Shown here piece by piece: positions 14,322 through 16,971 of a stretch of 16,971 nt of DNA. This stretch comes from Campylobacteraceae bacterium (GTDB lineage: Bacteria; Campylobacterota; Campylobacteria; Campylobacterales; Sulfurovaceae): positions 1-16,971 of the forward strand of contig JALSQB010000040.1 of NCBI GenBank assembly GCA_026985655.1. The letters run 5' to 3'. Under the pieces are notes generated by a model. The model ran no database searches, had not been told where the DNA came from, and worked only from the letters and a program-made list of their open reading frames with translations. A program made the position numbers and the translations under genes. Numbering within the stretch: the first letter of the stretch is position 1; each line of letters opens with the position of its first letter.

Positions 14322-15233
14322 ATGAATATAATATTTGGACCCATCAACTCACGACGTTTTGGAAAATCTTTAGGCATTGACTTAAGCCCCTCTAAAAAGC
14401 AATGTAACTTTGATTGTCTCTATTGTGAATTAGCTCCTGCACAAACAATAGATGCTTATGAAGATGTTATTTCAGTTGAAGAGATAATGCGTGCGTTAAA
14501 TGCAAGTTTAGGAGAGCATCAAGACATTGATGTTTTAACCATCACTGCCAACGGTGAGCCGACACTCTACCCTTATTTATCTGAACTTATGGATCAGATT
14601 AATCAAGTCAAAGGTGATATAAAAACACTGATTCTCTCTAATGCTGGAAATATTAATGAACCCTCTACTCAAGAAGCTTTAGAAAAATTTGATACGGTAA
14701 AACTCTCCTTAGATTGTGCTTCAAAACGTTGTTTAAAAAGACTTGACAGAGCCAATAAAAGCATTGAAATTGAGAATATTAAAGCTGGAATGTTAAGTTT
14801 TAAAGCAAAATTTACTAAGCCTTTAATTATTGAAATCCTTATTGTAAAAGGGGTAAATGATGGAGTTGAAGAGATAAAAGAATTAAATGAATATCTACGC
14901 ATTTTAAAACCAACACGCATTGATATTGGTACGATTGATAGACCTCCTGCTTATTATGTTGAACCTTTGAATTATGAAGCTTTACGTAACATTTCTCTGC
15001 TGTTTGATGCCTCTTTACCTATTTATATTACGACCAGAAAAATAGTGACAGGAGAACCCTCTTCTTATGGCGAAGAAGCAATATTACAGACCCTTGAAAA
15101 ACGTCCTTTGACATTGGCTGATATTGAAGTTTTATTTGACAAAGAGAGCCAAGAACGACTTGAAGGACTGCTTAAAACAGAAGCGATTAGAATAGAACAT
15201 TCCAGTGGGCATGCGTTTTTTGTAAAGGCGTAA
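14322..15233 (+). CDS. Radical SAM protein (COG0731-like)
   Basis: The 303-residue protein has the radical SAM cluster motif CNFDCLYC (Cys28, Cys32, Cys35; CxxxCxxC) after an N-terminal FGPINSRRFGKSLGIDL segment, then TANGEPTLYP (about 76-85) as the SAM-binding GE motif, and a TIM-barrel-like core. The C-terminal 60 residues (RPLTLADIEVLF onwards) look like a small winged-helix tail. This N-terminus and the CNFDCLYCE form are characteristic of COG0731 Fe-S oxidoreductases, whose substrate is generally unknown. It follows argB by 8 bp without a good SD and is probably the last gene of the operon. Confidence 0.88.
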   Translation: MNIIFGPINSRRFGKSLGIDLSPSKKQCNFDCLYCELAPAQTIDAYEDVISVEEIMRALNASLGEHQDIDVLTITANGEPTLYPYLSELMDQINQVKGDIKTLILSNAGNINEPSTQEALEKFDTVKLSLDCASKRCLKRLDRANKSIEIENIKAGMLSFKAKFTKPLIIEILIVKGVNDGVEEIKELNEYLRILKPTRIDIGTIDRPPAYYVEPLNYEALRNISLLFDASLPIYITTRKIVTGEPSSYGEEAILQTLEKRPLTLADIEVLFDKESQERLEGLLKTEAIRIEHSSGHAFFVKA

Positions 15234-15384
15234 TGGTACTTAGTCGATTGATACAATCAGTAACATCATTTATTATCCGTTTAAGAAAAATAAGTTATTT
15301 GGAGAGTATTACAAAAAGTTAGATATTCTACCTAAAGTGATAGAAAAAATCTCACTTAAAATTTAAAGATTAAAGGGGAACCCC
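15234..15384. other. Leader region between the radical SAM gene and oorD
   Basis: This 151-bp AT-rich gap must hold the oorD promoter, but no TATAAT is clear (TATTAC at 15307-15312 and TATTCT near 15324 are weak). It contains two small inverted repeats, GATTG-ata-CAATC (15246-15258) and AAGTGA/TCACTT (15335-15340, 15352-15357), and the GGGGAACCCC run at the ribosome site. One frame is open for 40 codons with no start, and a 29-codon ORF begins inside the upstream stop. Neither is supported as a gene. Confidence 0.4.
15375..15384 (+). promoter_or_regulatory. GGGGAACCCC at the oorD ribosome site
   Basis: The oorD Shine-Dalgarno (AAAGGGG, 15372-15378) is followed by AA and CCCC, which abuts the ATG at 15385. 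The G and C runs could pair as GGG-GAAC-CCC and hide the ribosome site, although a 3-bp stem is weak. In such an AT-rich region the block stands out. Confidence 0.3.
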
Positions 15385-15717
15385 ATGTCCACAATGACAG
15401 CTCCTGAAAATACTCCAGTATGGGTTAATACAGCTAGATGTAAAGCATGTGATATTTGTGTTGATGCTTGTCCAGCTGGTGTACTTTCTATGAAACAAGA
15501 TGCCAGTACCGTACTTGGTGCGATGATTGAGATTATAACACCAGATGCATGTATCGGATGTAATGAGTGTGAACTCTCATGTCCTGATTTTGCTATCTAT
15601 GTAGCAACTAAAAAAGAGTATAAGTTTGCTAAATTGACCGACAGCTCAAAAGCTCGTCAAGAGGCAATTGTAGCAAATGGTTACAGATTACCAGAAGATT
15701 ATAAGGAGGCAAACTAA
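15385..15717 (+). CDS. oorD: 2-oxoglutarate:acceptor oxidoreductase, delta (ferredoxin-like) subunit
   Basis: OorD is the electron-transfer subunit of the OorDABC complex, which interconverts 2-oxoglutarate + CoA with succinyl-CoA + CO2. The 110-residue protein has two 4Fe-4S sites: CKACDICVDACP (Cys19, 22, 25, 29) and CIGCNECELSCP (Cys56, 59, 62, 66). The order D-A-B matches Helicobacter and other Campylobacterota. The start at 15385 has AAAGGGG at good distance; a second ATG at 15394 is less likely. The stop overlaps the oorA start (TAATG). Confidence 0.94.
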   Translation: MSTMTAPENTPVWVNTARCKACDICVDACPAGVLSMKQDASTVLGAMIEIITPDACIGCNECELSCPDFAIYVATKKEYKFAKLTDSSKARQEAIVANGYRLPEDYKEAN

Positions 15718-16892
15718 TGGCATCTGATGCAAATGCACAAGGCAAAATTAATGCTGATGGAAAAAGAGAAGTTGTAATGATTGGTAACCACTTATCAGCG
15801 CTAGCAGCAGTTGATAGTGGTTGTAAATTTTTTGGTGGGTACCCAATTACACCTTCAACAGAAGTTATGGAAGCGATGACAGACTTTTTACCTAGAATTG
15901 GTGGAACCTGTATTCAAATGGAAGATGAGATTGGTGGGGTTGCAGCAGCAGCAGGTGCATCTATGTCAGGTGTTCGTGCTATGACAGCAACTTCAGGACC
16001 TGGTATTTCACTAAAAGCTGAAAACCTTGGTCTAGCTCAAATGGCAGAAGTTCCTTTGGTTGTTGTAAACGTAATGAGAGGGGGTCCAAGTACTGGTCTT
16101 CCAACACGTGTGGCACAAGGGGATGTAGCTCAAGCTAAAAATCCATCACATGGAGATTACAAATCCATTACACTTTGTGCAGGTACACTAGCAGAGTGTT
16201 ATACTGAAACAGTAAGAGCATTTAACCTAGCAGACAGATTTATGCAACCTGTATTTGTTCTTCTTGATGCAACACTTGGTTTGATGCATGCCAAAGCCAT
16301 TCTTCCAACAGTTGAAGAGGTAGAAGCAGGGATTGTTCCTAGAAAAACTTTTGATGGAGCACCTGAAGATTACAAACCTTATGGGGTAGAACAAGACGAA
16401 CCAGCAGTACTGAACCCAATGTTTAAAGGTTACCGATACCACTACACAGGTCTTCACCATGATGCAGATGGTTTCCCAACCGAAGAGATTGAAACATGTA
16501 GAAAACTTATTGATAGACTCTTTAATAAAGTAGATGCTCATAAAGATGAGATTGAACTTAATGAAGAGTATATGTTAGACGATGCTGATATTTTACTTGT
16601 TGGTTATGGTTCAGCTTCTCTTGGTATTAAAGAGGCTGTTAATAGACTTAGAGAAGAGGGTATCAAAGTTGGTATGTTTAGACCAATTACACTTTGGCCA
16701 AGCCCAGAAGAGAGACTCTATGAACTTGGACAAAAGTTTGATAAAGTTCTTTCAGTTGAGCTTAACCAAGGTCAATACCTAGAAGAGATTCAAAGATGTA
16801 TGGGAAGAAGAGATGTTCAGAAGTTAACCAAAACAAATGGTCGTCCTTTCTCACCTGCTGATATTATTAATAAAGTTAAGGAGGTATTTTAA
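15717..16892 (+). CDS. oorA: 2-oxoglutarate:acceptor oxidoreductase, alpha subunit
   Basis: OorA contributes the domains that bind 2-oxoglutarate/CoA and the pyrimidine side of thiamine diphosphate. The 391-residue protein has FFGGYPITPSTEVMEAM (38-54), the acidic QMEDEIGGVAAAAGASM (67-83), TATSGPGISLK (90-100), VNVMRGGPSTGLPT (117-130) and a C-terminal transketolase-like domain with LLVGYGSASLGIKEA, all as in 2-oxoacid:ferredoxin oxidoreductase alpha chains. It overlaps oorD by one base and has a full AAGGAGG (15703-15709) 7 nt before its ATG, so it is probably both coupled and strongly initiated. In autotrophic members of the group the enzyme runs in the reductive TCA cycle. Confidence 0.96.
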   Translation: MASDANAQGKINADGKREVVMIGNHLSALAAVDSGCKFFGGYPITPSTEVMEAMTDFLPRIGGTCIQMEDEIGGVAAAAGASMSGVRAMTATSGPGISLKAENLGLAQMAEVPLVVVNVMRGGPSTGLPTRVAQGDVAQAKNPSHGDYKSITLCAGTLAECYTETVRAFNLADRFMQPVFVLLDATLGLMHAKAILPTVEEVEAGIVPRKTFDGAPEDYKPYGVEQDEPAVLNPMFKGYRYHYTGLHHDADGFPTEEIETCRKLIDRLFNKVDAHKDEIELNEEYMLDDADILLVGYGSASLGIKEAVNRLREEGIKVGMFRPITLWPSPEERLYELGQKFDKVLSVELNQGQYLEEIQRCMGRRDVQKLTKTNGRPFSPADIINKVKEVF

Positions 16893-16894
16893 CC

Positions 16895-16971
16895 ATGGCT
16901 TTTAATTATGACCAATATTTAAGAACAAATAAGATGCCAACACTATGGTGTTGGGGTTGTGGAGATGGTAT
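16895..16971 (+). CDS. oorB: 2-oxoglutarate:acceptor oxidoreductase, beta subunit (5' end only)
   Basis: Only the first 25 codons are in the window. They read into LWCWGCGDG (Cys19, Cys22), the cluster- and thiamine-binding start of the beta subunit; WCPGCGHG is the commoner form, with Trp and Asp here in place of Pro and His. AAGGAGG (16878-16884) lies 10 nt before the ATG and inside the end of oorA. The gap to oorA is 2 bp. The gamma subunit gene, oorC, is expected just beyond the window. Confidence 0.9.
   Translation, partial: MAFNYDQYLRTNKMPTLWCWGCGDG

Noticed and set aside
16227..16541. 104-codon open frame opposite oorA
   Set aside because: Antisense shadow of a conserved subunit; Cys/Phe-rich and without recognisable features.
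1..16971. CRISPR arrays, tRNA or rRNA genes, IS ends, restriction or toxin-antitoxin genes
   Set aside because: No regularly spaced repeats, cloverleaf-like segments, transposase motifs or toxin/antitoxin pairs were seen on either strand.

Overview
The window is an AT-rich bacterial chromosome segment, packed with genes on both strands. It carries an HsrA/HP1043-type orphan regulator, an OorDAB 2-oxoglutarate:ferredoxin oxidoreductase operon, FtsY without a long acidic A domain, RNase Y next to 5-formyl-THF cyclo-ligase, CmoB, and a small superoxide reductase. Together these point to Campylobacterota (Epsilonproteobacteria), probably a free-living, Sulfurimonas/Sulfurovum/Arcobacter-like member. 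The genus cannot be fixed from the sequence alone. I see no prophage, IS element, CRISPR array, tRNA or rRNA.

Layout. (1) 1-1790, + strand: the tail of a small heavy-metal-associated-domain protein, a DUF6348-like protein and thiD, closed by a bidirectional terminator. (2) 1803-5327, - strand: a probable operon read tlpA-like lipoprotein > ftsY > unknown two-TM protein > haem-binding CxxCH protein, followed by superoxide reductase, which may have its own promoter. (3) 5394-8995, + strand: 5-formyl-THF cyclo-ligase, rny, a cyclophilin lipoprotein and cmoB, tightly spaced. (4) 9109-9774, +: hsrA as a single gene with its own TATAAT promoter. It converges on an MBL-fold hydrolase (-) across an 83-bp inverted-repeat element whose two GTAGGGTG ends supply both TAG stop codons. 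(5) 10481-11299, +: a DUF455 ferritin-like protein, divergent from the hydrolase with only 28 bp between start codons. (6) 11414-15233, +: a DegT-fold protein lacking the PLP lysine > lpxK > argB > radical SAM protein, behind a TATAAT box. (7) 15385-16971, +: oorD > oorA > oorB (cut by the window end), with TAATG coupling and AAGGAGG Shine-Dalgarno sequences.

Most genes are core housekeeping: protein targeting, RNA decay, tRNA modification, lipid A, arginine and thiamine synthesis, and central carbon/reductive TCA. The points most worth a second look are the lysine-less DegT homologue beside lpxK, the GTAGGGTG inverted-repeat element, the non-canonical superoxide reductase active-site segment, the fully degenerate receiver of HsrA with repeats around its promoter, and the unknown membrane protein translationally coupled to ftsY. 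I did not find a clearly new multi-gene system.
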